Shown here: in pieces, positions 33,177 through 45,550 of the stretch | How the letters are laid out: each line of letters starts with the position of its first letter | Position numbering within the stretch: position 1 is the stretch's first letter | Assembly (NCBI GenBank): GCA_033816765.1 | Contig: JAVSIV010000022.1 | Location: 1 to 64,000 of the forward strand | Reading direction: 5' to 3' | Source: Nothopassalora personata | Taxonomy: Eukaryota; Ascomycota; Dothideomycetes; Mycosphaerellales; Mycosphaerellaceae | Length of the DNA stretch: 64,000 nucleotides | Position numbers and translations under genes: made by a program | Notes under the pieces: generated by a model | Databases searched by the model: none | The model's input: only the letters and a program-made list of their open reading frames with translations | What the model was told of the DNA's origin: nothing

Positions 33177-33548
33177 CTATTTTATGTAATTAACTTGTCT
33201 ACTTTCAATTGTAAGTGCATTCTTACCTAATTCAAAAGCAAAGCCTAAAGTTAAAACTAGAAAAAATATTAACATAACAATTAAACCGAAAATACCATTA
33301 ACATATGCACTTACTACATACGGGTATACCAGTAGTATCTCTAAATCAAATAGTAGAAATAATAAAGCAAAAATAAAAAATGAAATACTAAATTCACTTC
33401 TATTTTGACCTAAGAATGAGTGGAATCCACATTCAAAAGCACTATCTTTTTCTTCATAAGGATTATGTGGAGCAAATATTAAATTTAATGACAGCAATAA
33501 TATAGCTACTATAGGTATAAGTATAAAGAAGAACGTTTGACTTGCCAC
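33177..33548 (-). CDS. nad3: NADH dehydrogenase subunit 3
   Basis: Complex I membrane subunit, 123 residues. The frame begins with GTG (33548) directly after the nad2 stop, and no ATG fits, so a GTG start is chosen. 'KDSAFECGFHSF' holds the conserved Cys loop; 'FDLEILLVYP' and 'GFAFELGKNAL' are typical. Stop TAG at 33177. Paired with nad2 as usual in fungi. Confidence 0.94.
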   Translation of the reverse strand: MASQTFFFILIPIVAILLLSLNLIFAPHNPYEEKDSAFECGFHSFLGQNRSEFSISFFIFALLFLLFDLEILLVYPYVVSAYVNGIFGLIVMLIFFLVLTLGFAFELGKNALTIESRQVNYIK

Positions 33549-35267
33549 CTACGCTCTAAATAATATAAGAGTTAAGATACTAACAATATTGAATCACTCT
33601 GCTGGCACATAAATGAACAACAAAAGTGATAGTGTAATTATGGATATACTCGTACTTAAAGAGCTACTAATTGTTATATTTTCTGGCTTAAATGAAATGG
33701 ATTTTTTTTCTCTATAAGATTTACTTGTTAGGTTTTCACCATTATCTTTGTTATATGGTGATATGTAACCAACTAGATTTAGATCACTAATGGCAGGGTT
33801 TATTTTGTAGTTATCTTTAAAAAAAAATATTAGTTTAATTAAATTAAGGTAATAAGATGCACCTACAACACTAGTAAGTACAGCAACAAGTGCCATAAAT
33901 ACGTAACCACTATCTAAGGCAGCACTTAAAATCATTTGTTTTGCGAAAAAACCTATGAGAGGTGGTATACCTACAAATGAGAACAATGTTATTGCTAAAC
34001 TTGTTGCAATAAAGGGATTTATATAGAAGTAGCCTTTTATTTGGTTAATAAGTTGCACAGGGGAATTATTTTCATCTATTAAGTTCTCTTTGTATTCTTT
34101 GTCTTTGTATACATACAAGTATAAAGAATACCCTATAGATACTAATATAATAAAAGCATTTAAGTTAGAAAGACTGTATTGGAGTATGTAAAATATGTAT
34201 GATTGTATAGACTCTGGGTTGTTTATCGACAAGGCAAGAAGTATAAATCCTATATGAGATATTGTACTATAAGCAAGTAATCTTTTTATTCTAAACTGTG
34301 TAAGACCTAGTAAAGACCCTATTATTAAGGAAAATAAACTACTTAATAAAAGTATGCTTTTTCAAGAAAAATCAAAAAAATTATGTTCTGTGTAATATAC
34401 TAATTCTAATAAGAATGCAAGGATTGATATTTTAGCTATTATAGCTACATATGTTGTTACTATTGTAGGTATACCATCATACACGGCTGGAGATCAGAAG
34501 TGAAATGGTGCAGCACTTACTTTAAATAAAAACCCAACTGACATTATTGTTAATGATATATGAAAATAATAAGGTTGATATAAATACATGAGTGAAGATA
34601 AAGCTTTTATTTCGCTAATGCTAGTTATTACGTATAGGTTGTCAAGGCTTGTAGTTCCTGAATTTGCATATAATAGTGCAGAACCTAATAATATAAAACA
34701 AGATGATAATCCACCTAATAAGAAATAAGTTAGTCCACTAGCAGTAGCTGATTCCGAATTTCTATAAATAGCAGATAATATGTATAAACCATAACTTTGT
34801 AATTCAATAGACAGAAAGACAGATATCAAATCACTGGTGCATATCAAAAACACGGCTCCACATAATATGAAAACTATTATCATTGCATATTCAATTATAC
34901 GGAATTGTTCCCCTTTTTTGTTAGAAATCAAATTCTTATTGTATGTAGTATTATATAGCAATAAACTATAAACAGAAGAGTGCTCTTTCATATATACTTT
35001 TCTAGGATAAAACGCAGTTAGTGTTAATATAACAGCACTGATTAATAAAATAAATATGTTAAATGTAACTGTTGAAGTAGTAATATTGAATAAACCTCCA
35101 TATATACCTATACCTTTTTTTAATGGGTTTACATATAAGTTACTATATGCCAAATAACTTGCTAAGACTAAACTTTTTATAACAATCCTAGAAAACAATA
35201 TAGACTTATCACGCCTTATAGTAACGGCATTTGAAATTAATAAAAATAATAATAAAGCTATAATCAT
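33549..35267 (-). CDS. nad2: NADH dehydrogenase subunit 2
   Basis: Complex I proton-pump subunit, 572 residues, ATG at 35267, TAG at 33549 with two TGA-Trp codons inside. '[11 protein letters not shown]', '[11 protein letters not shown]'-type segment ('[19 protein letters not shown]'), '[13 protein letters not shown]' and '[11 protein letters not shown]' identify it. Abuts nad3. The rpo frame ends about 60 bp upstream on the same strand. Confidence 0.95.
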
Positions 35268-35327
35268 TTCTTATATTAACATTTTTTTCTTAATTCTAGT
35301 TATTAGTTTATTTTAAACCTACTGTTA

Positions 35328-38300
35328 CTATGTAAGTATGTATTGACTATCTATTATTCTAATCTCTTTGTTGCTTATTAACTTGTTATTAAGTACTCAA
35401 TCTATATCGAATAACTCATAAGTAGTATCATCTGTAACAATAGTTCTATCTTTTATAACACAGTCAGTATTGTCTTTCATATAATTGATTATACCTTTGT
35501 CAAACCTAGAAAGATAGTGGTCCTCCGAGTATAAATCTATATAAACATAGACTAATAGGTTTTTAAGACATTCAACTTTATCTGTTGTGGTACCAAAACA
35601 GTCACGAATTGAATAGAATTGAGGATTATTATGTTTGTTAGAAAAAACATAATACAATTCCGTCATAGAATAGGCATCTAAAGAATGAATAAGATTAGGC
35701 ATAAGAGCTCTAATCTGTTTATTGTGATCGAATTTATCCTTACTACTTACTTTTATATTCAATTTTACCTTACTGTAAGTAAATGGACTTATTGTAACAC
35801 TTTTACTTTGTAAATAACTTTGATATATTTTTAATCCGCTAGGTAAAGATCAATAAATAGGAAGATTTAACATATTAAAGAGTTTAGCAACATTTCTAAG
35901 ATACTTAATTAACTTATTAATTTTATTAAAATCATGTTTTATAATTTTACTAATAATATTGATTAGTAACGTTATATCATAAGAATTTATTTTATTACCA
36001 CCTCCTTCTTTAGATGTATATCAGTAACATAGTAAGTCTTTATCATACTCTTTTTGTTCTAATTCAGACTTCAAATACTCTCTCATAGAACGCGTAGTGG
36101 AGTTATAAGGTATAGTCATTATGACCTTTTTAACATGAGTCCTAGTGAAGATAAAATTACTTAAACGAAGTAAACTACCTTTATCTTCTTCTACTATATT
36201 AGCATGCAAATTATCTTTTAAATATACATGTACTTTGTGCAATAAAAAGTTATAAAAGTCCTTAGGATACTTTCCTCTGTTAGTTAAATTTAACTCATCA
36301 TATAATTTACTTTCCTGACTTAATAAATGCTGGAAACCGTTACATGTAGCATCTAACTGGATAGGTAAATAAATATAAAATTCACTTAAGTTTTCATCAT
36401 TTAAAAAATTAATATACTTCTTATACTCAACACAAAAAGCAAGAAATAATAGACTTTCCTTAGCTTTATTTAACAATATACAATTATCATAATTTAGTAT
36501 GTTATCTAAGTTGGCTTCTATTCAACGTTCTTTACCATGTAAACAGCCTTTACTTACTTCGCCTCCAAAACAGTTAACTCCATAAGCTTTTAAGTACTTC
36601 ACACAATCTAAATTACTTTTATTTATAATAAAAAATAGTATTAAGGATTTAGCTAAGTCACTACTTTGATAATTAAAATAAGGAGGAATACAATAAAGTC
36701 TTCCTCTATGATCCAATTTAACAGGAAAATAAATGGAATTAAACTCTTTTAAATACATTTGCTATATTTAAAATAAACTCTTGGAGAATAAATTTACTTT
36801 GTAGAGATATCTTTTTCTGTTGTAAGTATTTACTTAAATCATCGTTAAGTTTAGACAACTCACTTTCATTAATAAGTAGATGTTTCCCTTTGCTACTTAG
36901 AAAAAATGTAAGTACCTCCTTTTTTTTTTTTACTTTAAAAGGGATTTTTCCTATATTATTTCTTGTAAATAAAACAATTTATTATCTATTACAGACTCCT
37001 TTTTATTTTTAATACTGAAGATATCCTCGGCATAGGAAGCATCATTCAACAAATAACCTCTAAATTACTTTTGTCTTAACGGGGAGTTTATGTAAACAGA
37101 CGTAGTTTTAAAGGAGATACTTTATCATGTTTGCTTAATCTTAATAGATTTTCATCTAATATAACAAAATCTAACCTTTTTTCACTTCTACTTATATTGG
37201 ATAACTTTAAATCTATAAGCTCCGAGAACTTTAGAATATCAGTAATTTTACTTCCTAAGATAGAATAAAAGGTATCATTGTTATCTATTAAGAGAAATAA
37301 TTCTTTATTACGGTAATCCTTTAGTCAATATCTGTAAGAAGATTCATCATCTCCTTTTTCAAGTCTCAAGTACTTTTCCGTTATTTCTTTACCTAGTTTA
37401 ACTGTAACAGATAAGACTGAGAACATTTCTGTGTTATTTGTGTTAGAATTACTAAGTATTTTAAGGAAAGTGTTGAGAGAGATATAAAGTCTCCACCTAC
37501 TTTATTTAGAATTGTATTATGAGAAGGATACTTACTATTATTATTTTCTAGTAATTTCTTAATATATTGTTTTATTAACAAGGATTTTTTTTTTATAAAA
37601 TACAGAGTATTAGCAGATGTACCTCCCAACAAATTAGTATAAACTTCATGTATTAAAGAACTTAGTTTAGCATACGACTTAAAATCAAGCATAAATCTCT
37701 CTATAAAAGTTTGTACATTAACTTTAAAGTTATTAGCTTTAAGATATGAAGCGATTTCATTAAACATACTAGTACCGCTATTGTTTAATAAGTTATATCC
37801 ATCAGCGGATATGTTAGCACTAGAAGTAGAGTAAAAACGTCTAGAGTTATTATTCTTAGGAGGAGTTACCTGTCTATTTATAAACTTAGAAGATTTAGAC
37901 TTTGATGAATATCAGGGACTTATATATAACACAATAATAAGAGATTCATCTATCATATATGCTTCATCACTAAGAGGAGATTGATAAGTAATATCATCAA
38001 TAACAGAAACATCAATATAATAAGATATTACACATACAGCTATAATAACATCTTCACACTCGAAATGCATAGTAATATTTAAATTAGGATTAGAAAGAAT
38101 AAACCTATATAAGTAACTGTTTTCTCTTTTATATAAATCCTTAAATAATTCGTAAAATAAGATATAACCTACCGCACCTAAAGAAGGATCATTCATCGTG
38201 ATTAAACCATCTGGTAAAGTAGTAACATCAACCATGGAATAGTTATCAAAGGCAGTTATTATCTTCTCTCCTATTCTCTCATCTTCTCTCATCTTCTCTC

Positions 38301-38562
38301 ATCTTCTGTCATCTTCTCTCATCTTCTCTCATCTTCTCTCATCTTCTCTCATCTTCTCTCCCGGAGAAGAGGAAATATCCTGAGAATTTACATCTGAACT
38401 AGTTTTGCTAGTTATAGAGGAAACATCAGCTTGTTTAACTCAAGATTTGTTAGATGAAGAAGAATAAGAAATAGAAGTAGAAGAAAAATTAGAACTTTCG
38501 TTATCTCCAGCAGGACAAGTAATACAAGTATTAGTACTTGTGTTAAAAATTTTAAGTTTCAT
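35328..38562 (-). pseudogene. rpo: Plasmid-type single-subunit RNA polymerase (full length, frameshifted)
   Basis: The N-terminal part runs from ATG 38562 to about 37460. The middle (37460-36770) is broken by shifts near 37460 and 36940 and a stop near 37095, though 'RGYLLND' survives. The C-terminal catalytic part is one open frame, 36758-35328. It has the motifs of T7-like polymerases: '[10 protein letters not shown]', motif A 'QLDATCNGFQHLL' (Asp kept), motif B 'KKVIMTIPYNS' (Lys and Tyr kept), 'LIHSLDAYSMTE', and motif C 'IRDCFGTTTD' (Asp kept, usual His replaced by Arg). Such genes come from integrated linear mitochondrial plasmids. Probably inactive overall, but the catalytic half is well preserved. 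Confidence 0.85.
38270..38362 (-). repeat. 10-bp tandem repeat inside rpo
   Basis: About nine copies of GAGAGAAGAT (minus strand). Since three units are 30 nt, they encode a decapeptide 'MREDERRWEK' repeated without closing the frame. Confidence 0.92.
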
Positions 38563-38769
38563 CGTTGTTAATTAATTATTCAACAAGGTTACTTAGATGT
38601 TGCAATGAGCAACAAAACTGACTCATCTTGTCTGAAAGAAGAGAAGAGCAGCGAAATGGAAGAGTTAAAAAAAGCGTTTTCCCCTTATTTTAAAAAGTTA
38701 TCTTTTTCAGTAAAATATTAAAAAAAAAGTTGGAATTTTGATATCTCTTCATAGATATTAAATCTATAG

Positions 38770-38916
38770 CTTTGTTTTAGAGGTGTAGTTTTAGGTCAGC
38801 TTACAAAGCAAGGTAGACAATTCACCTCACCTTCTGCTGTAGAAGGTGAATTAACTCCTGAAGTAGTTAGACATTACGGATTAATTGGTAAATTTTCGCA
38901 GATTACAAGTAAATAA
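38770..38916 (+). pseudogene. Orphan coding-like fragment
   Basis: Plus-strand frame reading 'GVVLGQLTKQGRQFTSPS' and 'TPEVVRHYGLIGKFSQ', ending TAA 20 bp from the convergent nad5 stop. Its codon choice looks protein-like and unlike the A/T spacer around it, but I do not recognise the source gene. Confidence 0.35.
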
Positions 38917-38936
38917 TTTTTAAGTAAAAATTATGT

Positions 38937-41900
38937 TTATATTAATACACGATCTAGGTAAGGATAATTGGTTGTAAAAAACTCTTTTTTTTTTTTTATT
39001 ATGGTTAATAAAGCAAATATTATTACTATTAATAAATTACTGTCTATTATATAGAGGTAGGGACTTAATATGTAAAATGTTAAACCTACCAATATATACA
39101 GTGCATAGGATGTTATAACTCCTGTATCTAAATTTGATATGCTTGAACTTAAAGTTACTAATCCTTTTTCTAATCCAAAAGGACCAACTAATTCGATAGA
39201 ACCTTTATCAAGAACTTTAGTTGTTTGTCCTCCTAATTTTAAAACAAGATCTGTAACATATTTATTGTAAAACATTTCAACCAAGAAACGTTGATTAAAG
39301 AAGCTGAAAATGTTGTAACCTAATCTAGATAATTTGAAATTTATTAACACTTTAGGTGTAAATTCAGATAATATAATAGCTATTGTACTTAAAGACAAAG
39401 TAAATATTAAAGGTAAAATCTTAAATATAGTAGGTACAGCAAATTCAGTGTCTAACATAATTTCATGGCTTGGGTGTATAAATAAACTGTTATCGATAAA
39501 AAAATTAGATCCTAGTCCAATAAACATATCTTTAGTTACATAACCAAAAAATATAGAAAATATAGCCAGTATAATTAAAGGCATACTCATAAATATATCA
39601 CCTTCATGGGCATGCTTGTAGTTTACAAGAGGTCCATTAGGATTTGTTAAAAAAGTTAAGTATAAAACTTTAACTGAGTATAACGTAGTAAACATCGCAC
39701 CTATTATAGATATAAAATATACTACAATACTTGAGAAGTAAAATTGACCATATGCTGATTCAAGGATAAAATCTTTAGAATAGAATCCTGTCATGAAAGG
39801 AAATGCTACTAAACTCAATGATGCAATTAACATAACTGAGTAAGTTAAAGGAAGAAAAGCTCTTAATCCTCCGTATTTTCTGAAATCTTGGTTGTCTGAT
39901 ACAGCGTGGATAACCGCACCAGCACCTAAAAATAGTAGCCCTTTATAAAAAGCATGATTAACTAGATGAAACAAGGCTATATTATAAGAAGATAAACCAA
40001 TTGCTACTACCATCATACCTAATTGCATATTTTACTTATACGTTGCAAACCTAATCTATATTAATTTTTTTATAGCCTTTACTCATATAAAAAATTTTTC
40101 TTTTATTTACTAGTAAATTACTATTATTATTATATTATACCACCTGCACTATCTGTAGTTCTACTATTTGCACCTCAATTCAAGCTAGACATGTTATTAT
40201 TAGCCATGTAATTTAATATAATAGATGCTCCGACAATTTGCTCTCTATCATTCTCTTGCTCACTTATTTCATATACCCTGTGTTGAAAAATTATGCTATC
40301 CCTTTGGGCCACAGCTTTAACTGTAAAATTCCTATCAGTTTCTAACCCTATAAATTCGTCAAAATAAATAAATTTGTTATTAAATTCAGTATTCATAGTA
40401 TGAAAATCCTATGAAAATATACCTAACAATAAATAATGACCTTTATTTATGATAACGTAGCAAACTTCACTGTCTACATTAGTGTTAGCGTAATCTATAG
40501 CCTGAGTATATAAATCAGTCCAACTGTATTTACTTTTCTCAGCTTTACACTCACAAATACCTATAGTTATTCCATCCTTCTTAATAAAAAAATCTACTAT
40601 TCCTGAAGTTTGGCCAGATTGGGGTATAACTGCAAAACCTTGTATATAACTAAAAGCATGAATAAGCAAAGTGTTCATAAACCCATAAGTATAGTGCTCC
40701 AAAGTAGGATTATTTTTACTAAGTCTAAGTTCATTTGTAAAAGCTGGATAGTCCATACCCGTATCCATTTTAGGTATATTTAATTGATTGAATATAGTTA
40801 TACTATAGCTTATACCTGGAGCTAATGATTTATTAAGAGACCTTTTAAGATTTGTAATTGAAATGGCTTTATCATCGGATATCCTATAAAATACAATATA
40901 CAACTGAGGAATATCTAAGTTAAGAAGTTTATGTCTAATTTGTCTATATAATAGTGCATCCGTATTTAAATCAATTGAGTTACGTAATATTAAGTTAGTA
41001 TCCTTTATAGTACTAAACCCATCATTAGTTAAATCATCCATAGTTACAAACACATGTCCTAAACAATCACTTAGAGTAGCACTTATTAATGCCCCAATTA
41101 CAACTTGTTCAGTTGTGAACATCGATCTAAGTGGCATTCCATTTCTAATAGGAGGATTACAAACTTTCAAACATTCAATTATTTTATACATAGAACAAGG
41201 ATTAAATAAATAAGGTAAAGTAAATATCATTAAACACCTAATACTTGAGCCTAATGCACAAAATAAAAACATAACTGTTTTTTTTTATGTAAAGTAAAAT
41301 ATTTACTGTTAAAACCATTACTTATTTTAAAAACTTGTGAAAGTAAACTACGAGCATGCCCATGAAACTAGTAGGTAGTGATAAACTAAATATTATTAAG
41401 TAGTACAAGGTAAAATAATCCAAACTATTTTTTGGAAAAAAAAAATACCTTAAACTTACACCTACCATTATAATTAAGGTTAGACAAATAATAGAAATAA
41501 CATTAGGACTAATTAAATTATATAAAAAAGTAAAGATATCTGACTTATAAATAATATGTATATTACACCTCATCAAATAAATAGTATATATACAAACAGG
41601 TAGTACAATTAAAGGCAGCACAGCAGAAAGATAAGTATGTGTCATACTAAGATAGATATATTCGTTTCATATAATAGAAAATAATAATAACATAAAAGGT
41701 AAATATTCAAAAAAAGTTCTTATAAAGGTTATTAAAAACAATAAATAGAATAATATAAATGCACAAAAAAAAACATATATTCGGTATAATAATCAAAATA
41801 CACAATTATAAATGCTAATTCAAAAGTGATGATAATTATATCAAATGTTATTGTGGTTTTTTTTAATACACGCAAAGTAAAAATTGGACCATTTCTTTAT

Positions 41901-43867
41901 TAATCTTTATAGTTTTGTCATTTTTCCTTAAATTTAATTCACTCACTCAATTTATAAACATCATTATTGTTTTCGTTAATTTTAACTCTATAGAACTCCT
42001 TTATTAAATTCATACGATTTTTCTTTAATGTTTTCAATTCATATCTGCTAAAATATTTATCAATAATGTTATATAAATGATCTTTTCTATAAATTACATA
42101 TTTAAAGGCCTGGCCTTTTGAAGAGCTAGGATAAATTTTTCCTCCGTACAAATGTATTAAGGGATCTAAAAGGTACATGTTTTTTTGCGTAACAGATATG
42201 AAAACTTGACCTGAAGATTCATTTAAGTAAATTGAACCATCACTATCTAAAAAGCCGCTAAATCAACCATTATAAAAAGTTAAAGGTTTAGGATAAGAAA
42301 GTTGTATATTATATTTTGTACATAAATTATTCAATTGCAGTAAACGAGTAGGATTCCTTATATTACCATTAACTGCGTTTATTAGTTTTATAAGTCCTGC
42401 TTTGTTACTTAGATTGTATCTCAATGCATTTGCATTAGAAACAGGTTTAATGCTACCCCCAAATTTATGCTTTATGTCATATAAAGCTTTCTTATCTCTA
42501 ATATCCATTACTATGTATAATCTTGCGGATCCTTTTTTAGATAGCATAAACTGGCCGTCACCGTCAATTACTCCAGCCAGCCATCCATTAAAGTCCGTAT
42601 TTAAAGGATTACTATAAGTTGTTATACTATAATTTATAACTTTTGATTTCATATATTTATAGACTGAGTACTTAATTAAACTAAAGATTAATATCAAACA
42701 TATGGCCTCTGAGATTCCTACTAACTTGCTTATAACGACAATCTTTCATATTTCAATCCTATGCCCAAGAGCAGTAAATTGTCAAAAAAACTTGATATAT
42801 GAATTAAGAAAATTGTCGTTAATATAATTACAATGGTAATTATGAGCTTTGGTTATCTGCGAATTGCTTGTAAAAAGTTCTACGCATATAGTTTGATGGC
42901 TGAATATATCTAAAGGAATATAGATATATTTTTGAGCCAATTGACTCATAGTTGAATAAGCAACAACTTTTTTAATGTCTTGTTGAAATAAACCAATAAG
43001 AGAACTAAATACAGTTGTAATAGCACCTATTCATAAACATAATAGTAATACAGTGTTACTATACTCTATAAGAGGAGAACTACGCATTAATAGATATACC
43101 CCCGCAGTAACCATAGTTGCTGCGTGTATTAATGCAGAAACAGGTGTAGGACCCTCCATCGCCATAGGTAATCAAACATGTAGTCCTATTTGGGAACTTT
43201 TAGCCATAGCACCTATTAATAAACAAATACCTATAATAGTTATAATATTGTCACTCATCAAAGGTGCTATAGAAAATACAGTAGAATAATCTATGTTACC
43301 AAATGATCACAATATAGCAAACATACCTATAGTTAAAAAACAATCTCCTACTCTATTAGTTAAAAATGCAGAAATAGAGCTTTGGTTTGCTGCTATTCTA
43401 GTGAATCAGAAACTAACAAGTAAGTATGAACAAACTCCTACTCCTTCTCATCCTACAAACATAAGTAGAAAATTATTAGACGTAACAAGAATAATCATCA
43501 TAAATGTAAATAAACTCAGGTAACTGAAGAACCTTTGATTGTGCGGATCATGACTCATATAACCTATGGAATATATGTGCACTAAAGAAGAAACTATTAA
43601 TACGGGTATTAACATTGATACAGTTAATGAATCAAAAACAAACCCTCAGGATACATTTAGTGATTCTGAGTCAATTCATCTGAACAATTTAAGATACACC
43701 GAAATATTGTTAATACCAACTTCAAAAAAAGCAAATATGGCAAGTGTAGTTGTTAATACTACCGAGACACAAGTAATTAAATGGGACCCACTTACTCCTA
43801 CTTTTCTTCCAAAAAAACCAGAAACTATTGAACCCAATAAAGGCAATATTATTATAGTTAAGTACAT
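38937..43867 (-). CDS. nad5: NADH dehydrogenase subunit 5 (2 exons)
   Basis: Complex I pump subunit, 670 residues in exons 43867-42944 and 40025-38937 (2013 nt). Conserved: '[16 protein letters not shown]', '[11 protein letters not shown]', '[20 protein letters not shown]', '[13 protein letters not shown]', and after the intron '[17 protein letters not shown]' and '[13 protein letters not shown]'. The ATG overlaps the nad4L stop by one base (TAATG), the standard fungal arrangement. The stop is at 38937. Confidence 0.95.
40130..41860 (-). pseudogene. Membrane protein with PD-(D/E)xK-like domain, in nad5 intron
   Basis: Three consecutive minus-strand frames form one former gene. The first (about 41858-41322) has several membrane helices. 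The second (41272-40409) has a hydrophobic start, then a soluble part with '[20 protein letters not shown]', giving D, then ExK as 'CECKAEKS', then 'YTQAIDYA', the core pattern of PD-(D/E)xK nucleases. The third (40396-40130) ends '[15 protein letters not shown]'. Breaks: one shift near 41300 and a TAG at 40409. Related by order and sequence to 52805-54729 and 22446-24215. A role in DNA cutting or intron spread is inference only. Confidence 0.6.
41900..42943 (-). CDS. LAGLIDADG homing endonuclease/maturase, nad5 intron
   Basis: In frame from nad5 exon 1 to TAA at 41900. Motifs '[15 protein letters not shown]' and '[14 protein letters not shown]' are complete, spaced by '[14 protein letters not shown]' and '[20 protein letters not shown]'. 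Strongly similar to the nad1-intron enzyme. Appears intact. Confidence 0.88.
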
Positions 43868-44136
43868 TATTTAAATTCTATTGCAACACTTCCTCTTAAT
43901 CTGTAAAACGCTACTAATATACCTAGTCCTATGGCCGACTCTGCCCCTGCTATTGCTATTATGTATATAGCATATATTTGGCCTAAGATGTCATCAAAAT
44001 TAATTGAATTTATTAAAATCAGAAATGTTATAGCTAAAAGCATTATTTCTATTGAAATAAGCATTAGTATAATGTTTTTTCTGTTTAACACGAATCCTAA
44101 TATCCCTATTAAGAATAGTATTAAAGATAAATTCAT
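43867..44136 (-). CDS. nad4L: NADH dehydrogenase subunit 4L
   Basis: Complex I subunit, 89 residues, ATG at 44136. '[14 protein letters not shown]' carries the conserved Glu, and '[20 protein letters not shown]' is the standard end. The stop overlaps the nad5 start. A diverged second copy is at 45541-45810. Confidence 0.95.
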   Translation of the reverse strand: MNLSLILFLIGILGFVLNRKNIILMLISIEIMLLAITFLILINSINFDDILGQIYAIYIIAIAGAESAIGLGILVAFYRLRGSVAIEFK

Positions 44137-44677
44137 TTTTTTTTTTTGTCATTTATATATAAAAGCAAGGGTATAAAATAAAAGGTTTATGTTTAATAGT
44201 TCTAACAGTAAATTTATATATTTTTTTTTTTACATTTATAACTATATATTTATCCTTTTTTATTTTAATAAAAAAACGTATGAACAGGATAAAAAGAAGA
44301 AAATGGAGAAAACGTAGTAAAAATTATATAAATATATAAAAAGCCTAAGATACAGATATATTAAAAAGCTACTGATAAAAAAAAATATATAAAGCTTCAG
44401 ATAAAGCTAGCAAAACAAAATATAACAATTCAGATATAAGTAAATTTTCTAGAAAAAAAAATATCGTCAATAGCACAAAGGCAAAGGTTACCTAAATAAA
44501 TATAATATTTCAAACAAATAAAAGACATAATTGTACAATATATAAAAATAAAATGCGAACCTATAAAGATAAAAAGCTATTTTTTTTTTAGAAATATAAT
44601 AATTAATAAAAGCTTTAAATTGCTATTATAATAAACGTAAAAAATATAAAGCTGATAAAAATATTTAACTCAAATAT
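44137..44677 (+). pseudogene. Spacer with inverted, worn copy of the Lys-rich tail
   Basis: On the plus strand, about 44280-44490 reads 'RRKWRKRSKN', 'KASDKASKTKYNNSD', 'SRKKNIVN' with stops and shifts. This parallels 'FRKRRNRERANKYRATDKGK' and the 'SDKGKA' repeats of the minus-strand chimera at 44678-45550. The rest is A/T-rich spacer. Confidence 0.4.
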
Positions 44678-45550
44678 TTACTCCTCAGTAATATCTATTT
44701 GGTCTATCACATCCAATATCAATTTAGATTTTTGGTTTATGTCACGCCTCTTTTCAGTATGTCTTATTGACCTAGCTTTACCTTTATCTGAAGCATTATA
44801 TTTTTGACTAGCTTTTCTACTTACAGCTTTACCTTTGTCCGATTTACTATATTTTTCTTTAGAAGCTTTACCTTTATCTGTAGCCCTATATTTATTTGCT
44901 CTTTCTCGATTTCTTCTTTTTCTAAACTCATCTGGTGTTTCTTGACCTAAAGGTGAATTATTGTTATTATTATTGTTATTATTACCACTATTGTTATTAG
45001 TACTGTTACTATTCTTGTTAGTATTGTTACTATTTTTATTAGTATTGTTTGAATAATTTCTTATATTAACAATAAATTTTTTAATATAAGAAAAAATTAA
45101 GTTAAAATAATAACAAAATATAATAAGCATAAATATAAATATACATAATAATAAGGTTATGTATATTATATTTGAAATCACAGGATGTTTGGCCTTAAAT
45201 CCCTTAAAGTTAAAATGAAAAATATAAAGTAATAGAACAGATAAAGATAAAAATATAAATATATAAAAAATATATAAATCTCCTGTTACAACAATTAAAC
45301 ATAAGACAGAAAAATATAATAATAAACCTTTAAAAGTAAATAAACCATTTATTTTATAAACTGTATTAAAAAACAAATAATACAGATAATAAATACAGAG
45401 TAAAACCATATAAATAGATATTTGGTTATCTTCTATGACAATTAATAGAAAATTTGTAAATAAATATGAAAAAATACTTACTAATATTCTTTCAAAAAAA
45501 CCAAAAACTATTGGACCTAATAAAGGTAAAACTAGTGTAATTAAATACAT
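44678..45550 (-). CDS. nad5-start chimera with membrane helices and Lys-rich repeat tail
   Basis: Open for 290 codons, ATG 45550, TAA 44678. The first 19 or so residues follow nad5 ('MYLITLVLPLLGPIVFGFF' against '[19 protein letters not shown]'). Then come about five hydrophobic helices (to residue 165), an Asn/Ser/Thr-rich linker coded by AAC/AAT repeats, and a basic tail with three repeats of about 16-17 residues centred on 'DKGKA'. Its ATG overlaps the end of a nad4L copy, just as nad5 overlaps nad4L, so the nad4L-nad5 junction was duplicated as a unit. The Lys-rich tail suggests nucleic-acid or lipid binding; this is inference. Confidence 0.72.
   Translation of the reverse strand: MYLITLVLPLLGPIVFGFFERILVSIFSYLFTNFLLIVIEDNQISIYMVLLCIYYLYYLFFNTVYKINGLFTFKGLLLYFSVLCLIVVTGDLYIFYIFIFLSLSVLLLYIFHFNFKGFKAKHPVISNIIYITLLLCIFIFMLIIFCYYFNLIFSYIKKFIVNIRNYSNNTNKNSNNTNKNSNSTNNNSGNNNNNNNNNSPLGQETPDEFRKRRNRERANKYRATDKGKASKEKYSKSDKGKAVSRKASQKYNASDKGKARSIRHTEKRRDINQKSKLILDVIDQIDITEE

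Larger units (their letters stand above)
40026..42943 (-). other. nad5 intron, group I, with two ORFs
   Basis: Inserted between STMS and QLGMM. 2.9 kb. A LAGLIDADG gene occupies the 5' part, overlapping S-like AAAGAAATGGTCC (about 41890). A membrane/nuclease-like ORF fills the 3' part. Confidence 0.85.

Noticed and set aside
43053..43874. Plus-strand frames opposite nad5 and nad4L
   Set aside because: Shadows of the strongly conserved minus-strand genes.
44980..45050. Trinucleotide repeat as a separate element
   Set aside because: It is the coding sequence of the Asn-rich linker in the nad5-start chimera.
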